A stretch of 64,000 bases of DNA from Marinomonas agarivorans (GTDB taxonomy: Bacteria > Pseudomonadota > Gammaproteobacteria > Pseudomonadales > Marinomonadaceae): positions 88,688 to 152,687 of the forward strand of contig NHNK02000008.1 in the NCBI GenBank assembly GCA_002173415.2, written 5' to 3'. Shown one piece after another: positions 38,474 to 48,444 of the stretch. Position 1 is the stretch's first letter. Each line of letters begins with the position of its first letter. The position numbers were made by a program, and so were the translations under genes. The notes beneath the pieces are model-generated. The model saw only the letters and a program-made list of their open reading frames with translations. It did not search any database and was not told where the DNA came from.

Positions 38474-39490
38474 ATGAACGTAAGAAAGTTATGTATAAAA
38501 GTGGCGCTTATTGTCAGTTCTATTGGTGCCATTTTACCTCTGACCAATGCGTATGCTGCTGATATGAAAGAACTAAATTTTGGCATTATTTCGACAGAGT
38601 CATCACAAAATTTAAAAACGGTATGGACCCCTTTTTTAGACGATATGTCAAAGCAAATTGGTATGAAGGTAAAACCGTTTTTTGCTTCTGACTATGCCGG
38701 CATCATTCAAGCAATGCGTTTTAATAAAGTGGATTTAGCTTGGTATGGCAATAAGTCAGCAATGGAAGCCGTTGACCGTGCCGGTGGGGAAATTTTTGCC
38801 CAAACCGTTGATGTATCGGGTAACCCTGGTTACTGGAGCCTGCTGTTAGTTAATAAAAACAACAGCAAAATTAATTCGGTCGAAGATATGCTAAATCAGA
38901 GTAAAAATCTGACATTTGGTAACGGTGATCCGAACTCTACCTCTGGCTTCTTAGTGCCTAGTTATTATGTGTTTGCGCAAAATAACCTTGACCCTAAAAA
39001 AGCCTTTAAACGTGTCACCAATGCCAGCCATGAGAGTAATTTTCTTGCCGTCGCCGCGGGCCAAGTGGATGTTGCCACTAACAATACTGAAAATGTATCT
39101 CGTATTAAAGTAACGCACCCAGATAAACACGACAAAGTGAAGGTAATCTGGAAGTCACCTCTTATTCCATCAGACCCATTAGTTTGGCGTAAAAGCTTGC
39201 CTGAAGATGTAAAAGGCAAGGTCTATGATTTCATAATGGGATATGGCAAAACGCAAGATGCCAAAGAGCTTGCTATCTTAGAGGCCTTACAATGGGCGCC
39301 TTTCAAAGCCTCTAGTAATGATCAGCTTTTACCTATTCGCCAGTTGGTACTCTTTAAAAACCGCATCAAGCTTGTCAATGACAGCACAATCGACAAACAA
39401 GAAAAGGCCGACCAAATACAAGAAATTGACTATCAATTAGCGGCACTGAATCGCGCCATGAATGCGATTGCTGCGGCCAAGGCCAACTAG
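38474..39490 (+). CDS. phnD: Phosphonate-binding periplasmic protein PhnD
   Basis: 338 aa. Signal peptide ends near TNAYAA (residue 28). Family text: LNFGIISTESSQNLKTVWTPFLDDMSKQIGMKVKPFFASDYAGIIQAMRF-like region, AWYGNKSAMEAVDRAGGE and PNSTSGFLVPSYYVFA. It captures phosphonates (2-aminoethylphosphonate in the E. coli protein) and delivers them to PhnE. GGAG lies upstream of the ATG. Confidence 0.96.
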   Translation: MNVRKLCIKVALIVSSIGAILPLTNAYAADMKELNFGIISTESSQNLKTVWTPFLDDMSKQIGMKVKPFFASDYAGIIQAMRFNKVDLAWYGNKSAMEAVDRAGGEIFAQTVDVSGNPGYWSLLLVNKNNSKINSVEDMLNQSKNLTFGNGDPNSTSGFLVPSYYVFAQNNLDPKKAFKRVTNASHESNFLAVAAGQVDVATNNTENVSRIKVTHPDKHDKVKVIWKSPLIPSDPLVWRKSLPEDVKGKVYDFIMGYGKTQDAKELAILEALQWAPFKASSNDQLLPIRQLVLFKNRIKLVNDSTIDKQEKADQIQEIDYQLAALNRAMNAIAAAKAN

Positions 39491-39562
39491 GTAGACATTA
39501 TTGGTGTGGCGTATCTCGTCACACTGATTCACCTACTGCTATCGATACTATAAAAGAGACAT

Positions 39563-40354
39563 ATGATGAATGATATTGCCTTAGATAGTCTTGCGAAAAA
39601 GCCGTTTAACTGGTTCGGTGCTCTGGGCTGGGGATTGCTCTTTCTTTTACTTGGATGGGGCTGGAACGCGGCCGAAATGAATCCACTTATTCTACTCAAA
39701 GATGGTAGCAATATGGTGGAGTTTGCTGGTGACTTTTTTCCGCCTGATTTTAGTGATTTGAATTACTATTTGGATGAAATGGTGGTCACAGTTCACATCG
39801 CACTTTGGGGGACGATTTTGGCCATTATCTGTGCAATTCCTTTTGGTTTATTGAGTGCAGAAAACATGGCTCCGGCGTGGTTGTATCAGCCTGTTCGTCG
39901 CTTAATGGATGCCACTCGTGCCATCAACGAAATGGTATTTGCTATGTTATTTGTGGTCGCCGTTGGCCTTGGCCCTTTTGCCGGCGTCTTGGCTCTATTT
40001 GTTCATACCACTGGCGTGTTGGCGAAATTGTTTTCTGAAGCCGTTGAGGCCATTGACCCTAATCCAGTTGAAGCCATTCGCGCTACTGGCGCTAATAAAT
40101 TAGAAGAAATCCTCTATGGCGTGATTCCACAGGTGTTGCCGTTATGGATTTCCTACTCCCTTTACCGTTTTGAATCTAATGTTCGTTCTGCCACCGTGGT
40201 TGGCATGGTGGGCGCTGGCGGTATCGGCGTGATTCTCTGGGAAAGTATGCGTGGTTTTAACTTTCAGCAAACCTGCGCGGTCATGATCGTCATCATTTTA
40301 TGTGTCGTCATTATTGACTTGATCTCTCAGTATTTGCGCAAGCGTTTTATCTGA
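39563..40354 (+). CDS. phnE: Phosphonate ABC transporter permease PhnE
   Basis: 263 aa inner-membrane permease with about six hydrophobic segments. [28 protein letters not shown] and the EAA loop [24 protein letters not shown] are typical, as is [21 protein letters not shown]. One full-length PhnE is present, unlike the disrupted gene in E. coli K-12. Confidence 0.96.
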   Translation: MMNDIALDSLAKKPFNWFGALGWGLLFLLLGWGWNAAEMNPLILLKDGSNMVEFAGDFFPPDFSDLNYYLDEMVVTVHIALWGTILAIICAIPFGLLSAENMAPAWLYQPVRRLMDATRAINEMVFAMLFVVAVGLGPFAGVLALFVHTTGVLAKLFSEAVEAIDPNPVEAIRATGANKLEEILYGVIPQVLPLWISYSLYRFESNVRSATVVGMVGAGGIGVILWESMRGFNFQQTCAVMIVIILCVVIIDLISQYLRKRFI

Positions 40355-40428
40355 TTGCAGCGATTTTTTTATCGCAAACACTTGTATAGACAAATTTCTG
40401 TTGCATGAAATACGAGGTAGTAAATACG

Positions 40429-41121
40429 ATGGCCATTTATTTAGACATCGCCACCACGTTGAGAAATGAAATTCGGTATCAGCATAAAACGGGCGGTTTT
40501 TTACCTTCTGAGCAAAAGTTAGCGAACCGCTTTAAGGTAAACCGACACACGGTAAGACGTGCTATTGATGAGTTAGTGCAAGACGGTTTAATTAAACGCT
40601 TACAAGGGGTTGGCAATCAGGTCACCTCACCAGCCATTGATTATGCCTTGGATAACAAGTCTTGCTTCACTTACAACTTATCGAAAAAAGGCGTTTCTTT
40701 GGTGACCAAGGTATTAGGTTGTCAGGCTATCACCTTAGAAGTTGAGTTATCCAATCGTCTGAACCTCCCTGACGATACAGACTGTGTCGTAATTAAGACC
40801 AGTCGATCAATTGACAATCAACCTACGACTCTAATCAAGCATCATGTATTCGGTGTTGAAAAGGCCATCTTACAAAATTACACCAGTGGGTCATTGCATA
40901 CTTTTTTAGAAGCGTCTTATCAGTACAGAGCCAAACGGGGGAAAACGCGTTTGAAAGCACGTATGCCAACCTTTGACGAATGCCAACAGTTAAAAATTGG
41001 CCGTGGTATTCCTGTGATGGAAATTCATTCTTTGTACTTTCTCATCGATAGCGGCGATTTAATGGAATATTCCATCAGCGTCACGCGCAGCGACATTTTT
41101 GAATACAGTGTGGAGCCCTAA
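40429..41121 (+). CDS. phnF: GntR-family regulator PhnF
   Basis: 230 aa from ATG 40429 (MAIYLDIATTLRNEI) with GAGGT upstream; an ATG at 40405 would add 8 residues. N-terminal GntR winged helix FLPSEQKLANRFKVNRHTVRRAIDELVQDGLIKRLQG and a C-terminal UTRA ligand domain (HTFLEASYQYRAKRGKTRLKARMP). PhnF is thought to repress C-P lyase genes in a ligand-dependent way. It is placed between the transporter and enzyme genes and overlaps none. Confidence 0.93.
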   Translation: MAIYLDIATTLRNEIRYQHKTGGFLPSEQKLANRFKVNRHTVRRAIDELVQDGLIKRLQGVGNQVTSPAIDYALDNKSCFTYNLSKKGVSLVTKVLGCQAITLEVELSNRLNLPDDTDCVVIKTSRSIDNQPTTLIKHHVFGVEKAILQNYTSGSLHTFLEASYQYRAKRGKTRLKARMPTFDECQQLKIGRGIPVMEIHSLYFLIDSGDLMEYSISVTRSDIFEYSVEP

Positions 41122-41122
41122 T

Positions 41123-41572
41123 ATGACGAGTCAACAAACACCACGACAATACTGGATGTCGATCATGGCAAAGTCTGCCGCTAGTGAGCTTCTTTCGTTA
41201 TCCGATACAGAGGCTGCACAACAAGATTTTGAAGTAATAAGAGCGCCTGAAATCGGCTTAACCCAAGTTCGTGGTCGTATGGGTGGCACAGGTTCTCAGT
41301 TTAATTTGGGTGATATGACTATCACTCGCTGTGTCGTTCTTTCTGCGCAAGGCTTTTATGGCTATGGCTACGTTGCAGGTCGTGATAAACGACATGCCGA
41401 GCGAGCAGCACAATTGGATGCCATTTTACAGGATGAGGCATGTTTTGATCGGGTAATGACACACGTTATTACCCCATTGACCAAAAAGTTAGAACAGCAG
41501 CAAGACAACCATACGAAGGAGGTTGCACAAACCAAAGTCAACTTCTTTACCTTAGTTAGAGGGGAGGACTAA
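41123..41572 (+). CDS. phnG: C-P lyase core subunit PhnG
   Basis: 149 aa from ATG 41123 (MTSQQTPRQYW), with GGAG 8 nt upstream inside the end of phnF. Conserved text: PEIGLTQVRGRMGGTGSQFNLGDMTITRCVV and GYGYVAGRDKRHAERAAQLDA. With PhnHIJ it forms the (GHIJ)2 core complex. PhnG/H/I/L make the ribose-triphosphonate intermediate. Confidence 0.96.
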   Translation: MTSQQTPRQYWMSIMAKSAASELLSLSDTEAAQQDFEVIRAPEIGLTQVRGRMGGTGSQFNLGDMTITRCVVLSAQGFYGYGYVAGRDKRHAERAAQLDAILQDEACFDRVMTHVITPLTKKLEQQQDNHTKEVAQTKVNFFTLVRGED

Positions 41573-41574
41573 AT

Positions 41575-42258
41575 ATGGCTAGATCCACTGACACTCATTT
41601 AGACTCTCATTTAGACCGTTATTTAGTCAACGGTTTTCATGATCCTATCGCCGACGCACAAAGCACATTCCGCCAACTATTAAAGGCTATGAGCGAACCT
41701 GGAACCCTAGTACAGGCTGCGCCAGCAGAAGCAATGGATTCCCTCTATGGCAGTACTTTTGCTTTATGTCAGACCTTGTTAGACCAGCAAACATCGCTGT
41801 GGTTATCACCGCGGTTTTGTACTAATACTATTTTGCGTAACTTGCACTTCCATACTGGTGTTAATGTTGTTCAACAACCACAAACGGCTTTATTTGCACT
41901 GGCTGCCCCAACTGACATTGAACAGTACGAGGCGTTCTTAGTTGGCAACCACGAATACCCAGAGCAAAGTTGCACATTGCTGTTACAGGTTGACCGAATA
42001 CAGGTAAATCATGCAGATAATCACGTCTTGGGGGATGTGCCACAGGATGATGATATGACGCTCTTGTCATTAACAGGTCCTGGCATCAAAACCAAACATC
42101 AGGTGGCTCTGAGCTCATTATCAGAATCATTGCTTTCCTATTTATCTGCCCCTGCAACCTTTCCACTTGGGTTGGATTTTATCTTTGTTGATCCAGAACG
42201 CTTTCTCTGTTTATCCAGAACAACAAATGTGGAGGTAATATCATGTACGTCGCAGTAA
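41575..42258 (+). CDS. phnH: C-P lyase core subunit PhnH
   Basis: 227 aa. GFHDPIADAQSTFRQLLKAMSEPGTLV and TALLL..GPGI-type text (here SLTGPGIKTKHQVAL, FPLGLDFIFVDPERFLCLSRTT) are PhnH signatures. It is a core-complex subunit related to PLP-transferase folds but without PLP. The N-terminus has a short repeat, THLDSHLDRYL. It overlaps phnI by 16 bp. Confidence 0.96.
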   Translation: MARSTDTHLDSHLDRYLVNGFHDPIADAQSTFRQLLKAMSEPGTLVQAAPAEAMDSLYGSTFALCQTLLDQQTSLWLSPRFCTNTILRNLHFHTGVNVVQQPQTALFALAAPTDIEQYEAFLVGNHEYPEQSCTLLLQVDRIQVNHADNHVLGDVPQDDDMTLLSLTGPGIKTKHQVALSSLSESLLSYLSAPATFPLGLDFIFVDPERFLCLSRTTNVEVISCTSQ

Positions 42259-43367
42259 AAGGGGGTGAAACAGCCATTACCAATGCCCACAAGCTGTTAG
42301 AGAAAAAACGCCGTGGCGACCTGAGCATCAAGGCGTTATCTGTTGCACAAATACAAGAGCAACTTGCTTTAGCCGTTGCCAGAGTGATGACAGAAGGTGG
42401 AATCTATGACCCTCAGCTAGCGGCTCTGGCAATTAAGCAATCGGCAGGCGACTTAGTAGAAGCCATTTTTTTACTAAGAGCCTATCGTACTACCTTGAAT
42501 CGATTTTACGTCAGCAACCCAATCGATACCGGTACCATGCATGTTGAGCGTCGTATTTCTGCCACGTTCAAAGACGTTCCAGGTGGGCAAATGCTAGGGG
42601 CGACCTTTGATTATACCCATCGGCTATTGGACTTTACGTTACTGGCCGATGGCAGAACGCCTGAACAAGTTTCATCAAAATTGTGTCCAGAACAGGATTC
42701 ACATACTCAAAAAACATCTGACAGTATGACGCGTGTTTTACAAATGTTGGAACGTGAAAATCTTATTGTGACAGAGGAGGACAATCATCAACCCCCAGTA
42801 GACATCACACAAGATCCACCTACCTATCCTTGTAATCGTAGCGCCCGCTTACAAGCACTTGTTCGCGGCGATGAAGGCTTTTTACTGGCGTTGGGGTACT
42901 CAACACAACGAGGCTATGGCCGTAATCACCCATTCGCAGGAGAAATCCGCATTGGTTGGGTCGATGTGAGTTTAACGCCTGACGAACTTGGATTTGCGGT
43001 AGATATTGGCCAAATTCAAGTCAGTGAATGCGAAATGATTAATGGTTTTAGCAAACTCAATGACGATAACGATAGCAATGCCGATGAAATAAAGTTTACC
43101 CGTGGTTACGGCTTGGCATTTGGCGATAACGAACGCAAAACCTTGTCAATGGCGTTAGTCGATCGCGCATTGCAAGCGGATCAGTATGATGAAGAGCGTT
43201 CATCCCCAGCCCAGCAAGAAGAGTTCATCCTTGCCCATTGCGATAATGTCGAAGCCGCTGGCTTTGTTTCACACTTGAAATTGCCTCACTACGTCGATTT
43301 CCAATCTGAGTTAGAACTATTACGGCGTCTACAAGCGGCGCAACATACCACACAGGGGGATTCATAA
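42243..43367 (+). CDS. phnI: C-P lyase nucleosidase subunit PhnI
   Basis: 374 aa. MYVAVKGGETAITNAHKLL, LSVAQIQEQLALAVARVMTEGGIYDPQLAALAIKQS and GYGLAFGDNERKTLSMALVDRALQ are characteristic. In the pathway PhnI removes adenine from ATP so that phosphonate can be attached to C1 of the ribose. The stop overlaps the phnJ start (TAATG). Confidence 0.97.
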   Translation: MYVAVKGGETAITNAHKLLEKKRRGDLSIKALSVAQIQEQLALAVARVMTEGGIYDPQLAALAIKQSAGDLVEAIFLLRAYRTTLNRFYVSNPIDTGTMHVERRISATFKDVPGGQMLGATFDYTHRLLDFTLLADGRTPEQVSSKLCPEQDSHTQKTSDSMTRVLQMLERENLIVTEEDNHQPPVDITQDPPTYPCNRSARLQALVRGDEGFLLALGYSTQRGYGRNHPFAGEIRIGWVDVSLTPDELGFAVDIGQIQVSECEMINGFSKLNDDNDSNADEIKFTRGYGLAFGDNERKTLSMALVDRALQADQYDEERSSPAQQEEFILAHCDNVEAAGFVSHLKLPHYVDFQSELELLRRLQAAQHTTQGDS

Positions 43368-44254
43368 TGCAATCAGAATCAACCAGCACCAACAAAGGCA
43401 TCAAATCAGGCTACAACTTTGCATACTTGGATGAGCAAAGTAAACGCATGATTCGTCGCGCTTTGCTCAAAGCTGTTGCCATTCCAGGTTACCAAGTGCC
43501 TTTTGGTGGGCGAGAGATGCCCATGCCCTATGGTTGGGGAACAGGTGGAATACAAATCACGGCGGCCATCATTGGGCAAGATGATGTGCTAAAAGTCATT
43601 GATCAGGGAGCCGATGACACCACCAATGCCGTGAGCATAAGAGCCTTTTTCAGAGAATTAACAGCAGTCACCACAACAGAAAAGACGAGCGAAGCAACCT
43701 TAATTCAGACACGCCATCGGATTCCAGAGCAGCGCTTAACGGCGGATCAGATTTTGGTATATCAAGTCCCCATTCCTGATCCATTACGCTTTATTGAACC
43801 CAGTGAAGTCGAAACGCGAAAAATGCACGCCTTAGAAGATTATGGTGTGATGCACGTTAAGCTCTATGAGGACATTGCACATTTTAGCCACATCGCTACA
43901 ACCTATGCCTACCCAGTCAGAGTGAATGATCGCTACATTATGGATCCATCACCTATTCCAAAATTCGATAATCCTAAAATGCACAATATGGCAGCCTTAC
44001 AACTGTTTGGTGCAGGTAGAGAGAAACGCATTTACGCCATTCCCCCTCACACAAAGGTCGTCAGTTTGGATTTTGAAGACCACCCTTTTGCCATACAAGA
44101 ATGGGAAGAAAACTGCGCCATCTGTGGCGCAAAAGACAGTTTTCTTGATGAAGTCATTATGGATGACCAAGGTACACGACGTTATGTCTGCTCTGATACC
44201 GATTACTGCCGCGCCAACCTTCACGCTCATGCAACCAATCAGGAGTCACGCTAA
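43367..44254 (+). CDS. phnJ: Carbon-phosphorus lyase PhnJ (radical SAM)
   Basis: 295 aa. Catalyses radical cleavage of the C-P bond, releasing the hydrocarbon (methane from methylphosphonate). Cys250, 253, 275 and 281 in CAICGAKDSFLDEVIM...VCSDTDYC contain the unusual iron-sulfur ligands and catalytic cysteine. YGWGTGGIQITAAI near residue 55 carries the glycine-rich conserved part. Complete and presumably active. Start and stop overlap both neighbours through TAATG. Confidence 0.97.
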   Translation: MQSESTSTNKGIKSGYNFAYLDEQSKRMIRRALLKAVAIPGYQVPFGGREMPMPYGWGTGGIQITAAIIGQDDVLKVIDQGADDTTNAVSIRAFFRELTAVTTTEKTSEATLIQTRHRIPEQRLTADQILVYQVPIPDPLRFIEPSEVETRKMHALEDYGVMHVKLYEDIAHFSHIATTYAYPVRVNDRYIMDPSPIPKFDNPKMHNMAALQLFGAGREKRIYAIPPHTKVVSLDFEDHPFAIQEWEENCAICGAKDSFLDEVIMDDQGTRRYVCSDTDYCRANLHAHATNQESR

Positions 44255-45030
44255 TGTCTGCTCAACCCTTATTGAAAGTCAATCAGCTCAGCAAACTTTA
44301 TGCACAAAACAAGGGCTGTGAAAATATCAGTTTTGAACTGTATCCAGGTGAAGTATTAGGAATTGTGGGTGAATCTGGGTCTGGAAAATCGACGCTTTTA
44401 AACTGTTTATCTGCTCGATTACCTCCCAACACGGGCGATGTCCTGTATTTAAAAAACAACAGCCAGTGGCTCAATATTTATCAATTGGCAGAAAATGAGC
44501 GCCGTCATTTATTAAGGACAGAATGGGGGGTGGTTCATCAACATGCCCGTGATGGCCTACGTATGAATGTATCTGCCGGCGCCAATATCGGCGAACGCCT
44601 CATGGCAGTTGGAGAACGTCATTATGGAGACATCCGCGCAAAAGGTATGCAATGGATGGCAGATGTTGAATTGGATACACAACGTATTGATGATAAGCCA
44701 AGTACCTATTCAGGCGGCATGCAACAACGGTTACAAATTGCCCGTAATCTAGTAACACATCCAAAAGTCATTTTTATGGATGAACCTACAGGTGGCCTTG
44801 ATGTGTCCGTTCAAGCCCGTTTGCTCGATTTACTAAGAACCTTAGTAACGGACCTCAAATTGGCAGTCATTATCGTCACTCATGATTTGGCAGTGGCTCG
44901 TTTACTCGCACAACGTTTAATTGTTATGCGCCATGGCCAAATTATTGAAACAGGATTGACTGACCAAGTGCTCGACGACCCTCAGCATGCTTACACCCAG
45001 TTGCTTGTCTCGTCAGTACTAACGCCCTAA
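44254..45030 (+). CDS. phnK: C-P lyase ABC-type subunit PhnK
   Basis: 258 aa ABC ATPase-like protein: Walker A GESGSGKSTLLNCLSARLP, VVHQHARDGLRMNVSAG, signature YSGGMQQRLQIARNLV, Walker B VIFMDEPTGGLDVSVQ. It binds the PhnGHIJ core rather than a membrane permease. Starts within the phnJ stop. Confidence 0.96.
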   Translation: MSAQPLLKVNQLSKLYAQNKGCENISFELYPGEVLGIVGESGSGKSTLLNCLSARLPPNTGDVLYLKNNSQWLNIYQLAENERRHLLRTEWGVVHQHARDGLRMNVSAGANIGERLMAVGERHYGDIRAKGMQWMADVELDTQRIDDKPSTYSGGMQQRLQIARNLVTHPKVIFMDEPTGGLDVSVQARLLDLLRTLVTDLKLAVIIVTHDLAVARLLAQRLIVMRHGQIIETGLTDQVLDDPQHAYTQLLVSSVLTP

Positions 45031-45066
45031 TAATTTTTCTATGACTCTTGAGTAAGGTAACTGCAT

Positions 45067-45753
45067 ATGAAAACCATGATTCAAACGCAACAACTGAGTA
45101 AAACCTTTACCTTGCATAACCAAGGCGGTATCCAGCTCCCTATTTTAGATAAGGTTAATTTAACCGTCGAAGCAGGCGAATGTGTTGTCTTGCATGGGGC
45201 AAGTGGCACAGGAAAAAGTACTCTACTTCGTACCTTATACGCAAACTATTTGCCTTCGTCTGGCTCGATTCTCGTCCACCATAAAAATACGATTACAGAT
45301 TTAGCCACCGCCACCAGCAACCAGTTACTCGAAGTACGACGTCACGTCATTGGTTATGTTAGTCAGTTTTTGCGCGTTATCCCTCGTGTATCAACACTGG
45401 ATATTGTAATGCAGCCACTTAAGGAGCGTGGAGTGAGTAATGTCGACGCACAAAATCAGGCAAAAGCGATGTTAAAACGCCTTAATGTGCCTGAGCATTT
45501 GTGGTCTCTCGCTCCTGGCACTTTTTCTGGAGGCGAGCAACAACGGGTCAATATTGCCCGTAGTTTTATCGTCGATTATCCCATATTGCTACTTGATGAA
45601 CCCACCGCATCACTGGACCAAAAAAATGCTGACATTGTTGTAAAAATGATTAAAGAAGCTCAGCAGAAAGGTGCAGCAATTGTAGGTATTTTCCACGATG
45701 CCAACACTAGAAATGCCGTAGCAGATCGCTTTTTTACCATGCATGGCGACTAA
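45067..45753 (+). CDS. phnL: C-P lyase ABC-type subunit PhnL
   Basis: 228 aa. Walker [22 protein letters not shown], signature [15 protein letters not shown], Walker [16 protein letters not shown], and the [20 protein letters not shown] segment typical of PhnL. It takes part with PhnGHI in forming the alpha-D-ribose 1-methylphosphonate 5-triphosphate type intermediate. Confidence 0.96.
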   Translation: MKTMIQTQQLSKTFTLHNQGGIQLPILDKVNLTVEAGECVVLHGASGTGKSTLLRTLYANYLPSSGSILVHHKNTITDLATATSNQLLEVRRHVIGYVSQFLRVIPRVSTLDIVMQPLKERGVSNVDAQNQAKAMLKRLNVPEHLWSLAPGTFSGGEQQRVNIARSFIVDYPILLLDEPTASLDQKNADIVVKMIKEAQQKGAAIVGIFHDANTRNAVADRFFTMHGD

Positions 45754-45804
45754 GACAGACGATCAAATAAACAGTAATGAATTCTTATCGCGGAGAAGTA
45801 CATA

Positions 45805-46941
45805 ATGATTTTAACGAATGCCAATATTGTGTTAGCGAATGAAGTAATCAAAGGCAGCCTTCTTGTTGAAGATGGCAAAATACAACGTATTGATCAAGGC
45901 AAGGTGTCATTGCCTGCGGCCATTGATTGTCATGCTGGTTATATTACGGCTGGCATGATTGAACTGCATACCGATAACATGGAAAAGCACTTTACCCCAA
46001 GACCTGGTGTAGCATGGCCAGCGATTCCAGCTTTTAAAGTGCATGATGCACAAATGGTCAGTGCAGGCATTACGTCCGTGTTTGATGCTATCTCTATTGG
46101 CGATGTTATTGAAGGCAGTGAGCGAGTAAAAAACCTGACCAGAATGGTCGAGGCCATTCATGAAAGCACTACCAGAGAATTAACACGTGCTGACCACTTT
46201 TTGCATTTACGTTGTGAAGTAAGCCACAAAGACACGCTGGAAAACTTTCACACTTTATTGGCGCAAACACCTGTCCATCTAGTTTCGGTAATGGATCATT
46301 CACCAGGGCAACGCCAGTTTGCCAAGCTGGATAAATATCGAGAATACTACCAAGGCAAGTACAAGCTTTCTGCCTCAGAGCTAGAGGACTTCATTCAACG
46401 GCAGACAGAAGCTAGCGCTTTGTACAGTGACCCATTTCGTCAAGCCATTTGCAGCACCTGTAATGAGCAATCCATTCCATTAGCCAGCCATGATGATGCC
46501 ACACAAGATCACGTTGAAGAATCCTATGCATACAACATGGCGATTGCTGAGTTTCCTACTACTTTCACTGCCGCTAACGCTGCTCATCAAAAAGGCATGC
46601 AAGTATTAATGGGCGCCCCTAATGTGGTACGCGGTGGCTCTCACTCTGGCAATATTGCTGCCCATGAACTGGCCGCTGAGGGTGTACTGGACATTTTATC
46701 CAGTGATTACTATCCCGCAAGTTTATTGGATTCAGCCTTTAAAATTGCCCAGCTTGAAAGTAATTCATATGACATTCCACAAGCTATTGCTCTCGTTACT
46801 AGTAACCCAGCACAAGCCGTTGGGCTAAATGATCGAGGTAAAATAGCATCAGGTTATGCAGCCGATTTAGTCTTGAGTCACCCCCAAGAAGACCATGTGC
46901 ATATTAAGCAAGTTTGGAAAAACGGCCAACGTGCTTTTTAA
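45805..46941 (+). CDS. phnM: Ribose triphosphonate diphosphatase PhnM
   Basis: 378 aa amidohydrolase-fold enzyme. Metal-binding and signature segments: GMIELHTDNMEKHFTPRPG, SVMDHSPGQRQF, LASHDDATQDHVEE and LSSDYYPASLLDSAF. It hydrolyses the 5'-triphosphate of the ribose-phosphonate to the 5'-monophosphate and PPi before PhnJ acts. A ribosome-binding GGAG lies upstream. Confidence 0.96.
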   Translation: MILTNANIVLANEVIKGSLLVEDGKIQRIDQGKVSLPAAIDCHAGYITAGMIELHTDNMEKHFTPRPGVAWPAIPAFKVHDAQMVSAGITSVFDAISIGDVIEGSERVKNLTRMVEAIHESTTRELTRADHFLHLRCEVSHKDTLENFHTLLAQTPVHLVSVMDHSPGQRQFAKLDKYREYYQGKYKLSASELEDFIQRQTEASALYSDPFRQAICSTCNEQSIPLASHDDATQDHVEESYAYNMAIAEFPTTFTAANAAHQKGMQVLMGAPNVVRGGSHSGNIAAHELAAEGVLDILSSDYYPASLLDSAFKIAQLESNSYDIPQAIALVTSNPAQAVGLNDRGKIASGYAADLVLSHPQEDHVHIKQVWKNGQRAF

Positions 46942-47001
46942 CCATACTGGTACATGCTTCTTAACCACACTAATAATAGGGATCAATCGAGGGAATACCT
47001 T

Positions 47002-47610
47002 ATGCTCAAGCGTCAAACCGCCAAAATTACAGGAAGACTGGTCTACTTGATTGGCGCTTCAGGGAGTGGCAAGGACGCTCTATTATCCTTATTACGCCAA
47101 CAACTAACGCCCTCTTCCGGCATTATCATTGCTCATCGCTATATTGTCCGCGATTGGCAATCCGGCAATGAAAACCATGTCGAGCTTAGTGCTGCAGAGT
47201 ACCAACTACGCAAACAACATGGGTTGTTCGCCTTACATTGGCAAGCCAATGCGACAGAATACGCGATTGGCAACGAAATTCATGATTGGTTGGCACATGG
47301 TTTCATCGTCATTATGAATGGTTCTCGACAACACCTTCCCACCGCCATCACTCACTATAAAGAGGTTCTTGCTCCTGTACTAATACAGGTTGATGACAAT
47401 ATTTTACAACAACGTTTATTACGACGAGGTCGAGAATCTTCGCAAGAAATAAGCGCCAGACTTGAACGTTCTAAACGTGAGTTTGCCTCCCCTTCCATGC
47501 AACAAATCTTAGCAAACTGCTACCAGATTTCTAACAACTATAGCTTGGCAGATACCGTACAGACACTACAGAAGTACTTGCAAACCCTGCGTCTCAACTC
47601 ATCTAGCTAA
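47002..47610 (+). CDS. phnN: Ribose 1,5-bisphosphokinase PhnN
   Basis: 202 aa from ATG 47002, with GAGGGA upstream; an earlier in-frame ATG at 46954 has no such site. P-loop LVYLIGASGSGKDALLSLLR and the guanylate-kinase-like HRYIVRDWQSGNENHVELSAAEY region. It converts ribose 1,5-bisphosphate to PRPP, closing the pathway. Last gene of the operon; no phnO or phnP follows. Confidence 0.94.
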   Translation: MLKRQTAKITGRLVYLIGASGSGKDALLSLLRQQLTPSSGIIIAHRYIVRDWQSGNENHVELSAAEYQLRKQHGLFALHWQANATEYAIGNEIHDWLAHGFIVIMNGSRQHLPTAITHYKEVLAPVLIQVDDNILQQRLLRRGRESSQEISARLERSKREFASPSMQQILANCYQISNNYSLADTVQTLQKYLQTLRLNSSS

Positions 47611-47920
47611 AAATAATGAAAGAATAAAATTGATATTGTTAACAATTGACAATATATTTTAATAACTCTGCATGTTATCCATTCAGAGTGACGCACGATA
47701 CATTATTTATATACCGTGGAAGATTTATATACCGTGGAAGCTTCTTAATAAATATGCCGTACAACCAGTCTGAACCCGAGAAACTGAGTCAGATATTCGT
47801 TGTTATTCATTAAGCTTGTAGTGGATTTGGTTACCAAGGCGTAACTAAAAACGGCTGTAGCCAGATGTAGTCCTCATGGTGAAAGAAAGTATGTCTCTAC
47901 TAATTTTTAAGGAAAATACC
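47611..47920. other. 310-bp intergenic region after the phn operon
   Basis: Contains the palindrome ATTGTTAACAAT (47635-47646) within ATATTGT...ACAATAT, which may act at the end of the phn transcript, and an 18-bp direct repeat (47706-47740). No gene is visible. Confidence 0.5.
47706..47740 (+). repeat. Perfect 18-bp direct duplication
   Basis: TTTATATACCGTGGAAG occurs at 47706 and again at 47724, separated by a single A, so the period is 18 bp. It lies in a non-coding region. Confidence 0.9.
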
Positions 47921-48253
47921 ATGAAAAAAGTTCTCATAGCGTTAGTCAGTTCTCTGTTAATTACTTCATCTTGGGCTGTAGAAGTAAAATTTAAATGTGA
48001 TGTTCACTCTGAAATCTTTGGCGCGGAGTACACACAAAAAAGCAATAAACAATGTTTTATTGTTCAAACACTTAACTATCGAGGTTCCACACAAGTGGAA
48101 CAATTTAAACTCATCAATAAGAGAAACCTCAGTTACTCTATGTTTGATGGTGGCCCAAGTGGTAGAAAGAAAACCGCCAATATTGATATTCAAATCAACT
48201 GTAGTGGCGACCAAATTCAGCTAAAACACATGTGCAGTTACACTAAAAACTAA
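47921..48253 (+). CDS. Small secreted protein, unknown
   Basis: 110 aa from ATG 47921 with AAGGA upstream; an upstream in-frame ATG at 47876 is rejected. Signal peptide MKKVLIALVSSLLITSSWAV. The mature part has four cysteines (KFKCDV, KQCFIV, INCSG, KHMCSY), consistent with two disulfides in the periplasm. I recognise no family. Confidence 0.7.
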   Translation: MKKVLIALVSSLLITSSWAVEVKFKCDVHSEIFGAEYTQKSNKQCFIVQTLNYRGSTQVEQFKLINKRNLSYSMFDGGPSGRKKTANIDIQINCSGDQIQLKHMCSYTKN

Positions 48254-48262
48254 ACCGCAAGC

Positions 48263-48295
48263 GCCCTGTTATGCCAAAGAAACACATAGCAGGGC
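48263..48295 (+). terminator. Hairpin after the small secreted protein gene
   Basis: GCCCTGTTATG pairs with CATAGCAGGGC (one T/G mismatch) around an 11-nt loop, 9 bp after the stop codon. No T-run follows, so it may be a factor-dependent end or mRNA stabiliser. Confidence 0.45.
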
Positions 48296-48444
48296 TGCTG
48301 CCACATTGTATTTACTTCATACTATTCTCTTAAACAGGCAGCTTTTTTACCTATCTTTTTTGTTTGCGCTTATGCATTTCCTAGGGAAGGCACTCACACC
48401 AAGGTATACTGGCATTTCAATCTGCAGTATAGAGGAGTGTAACA

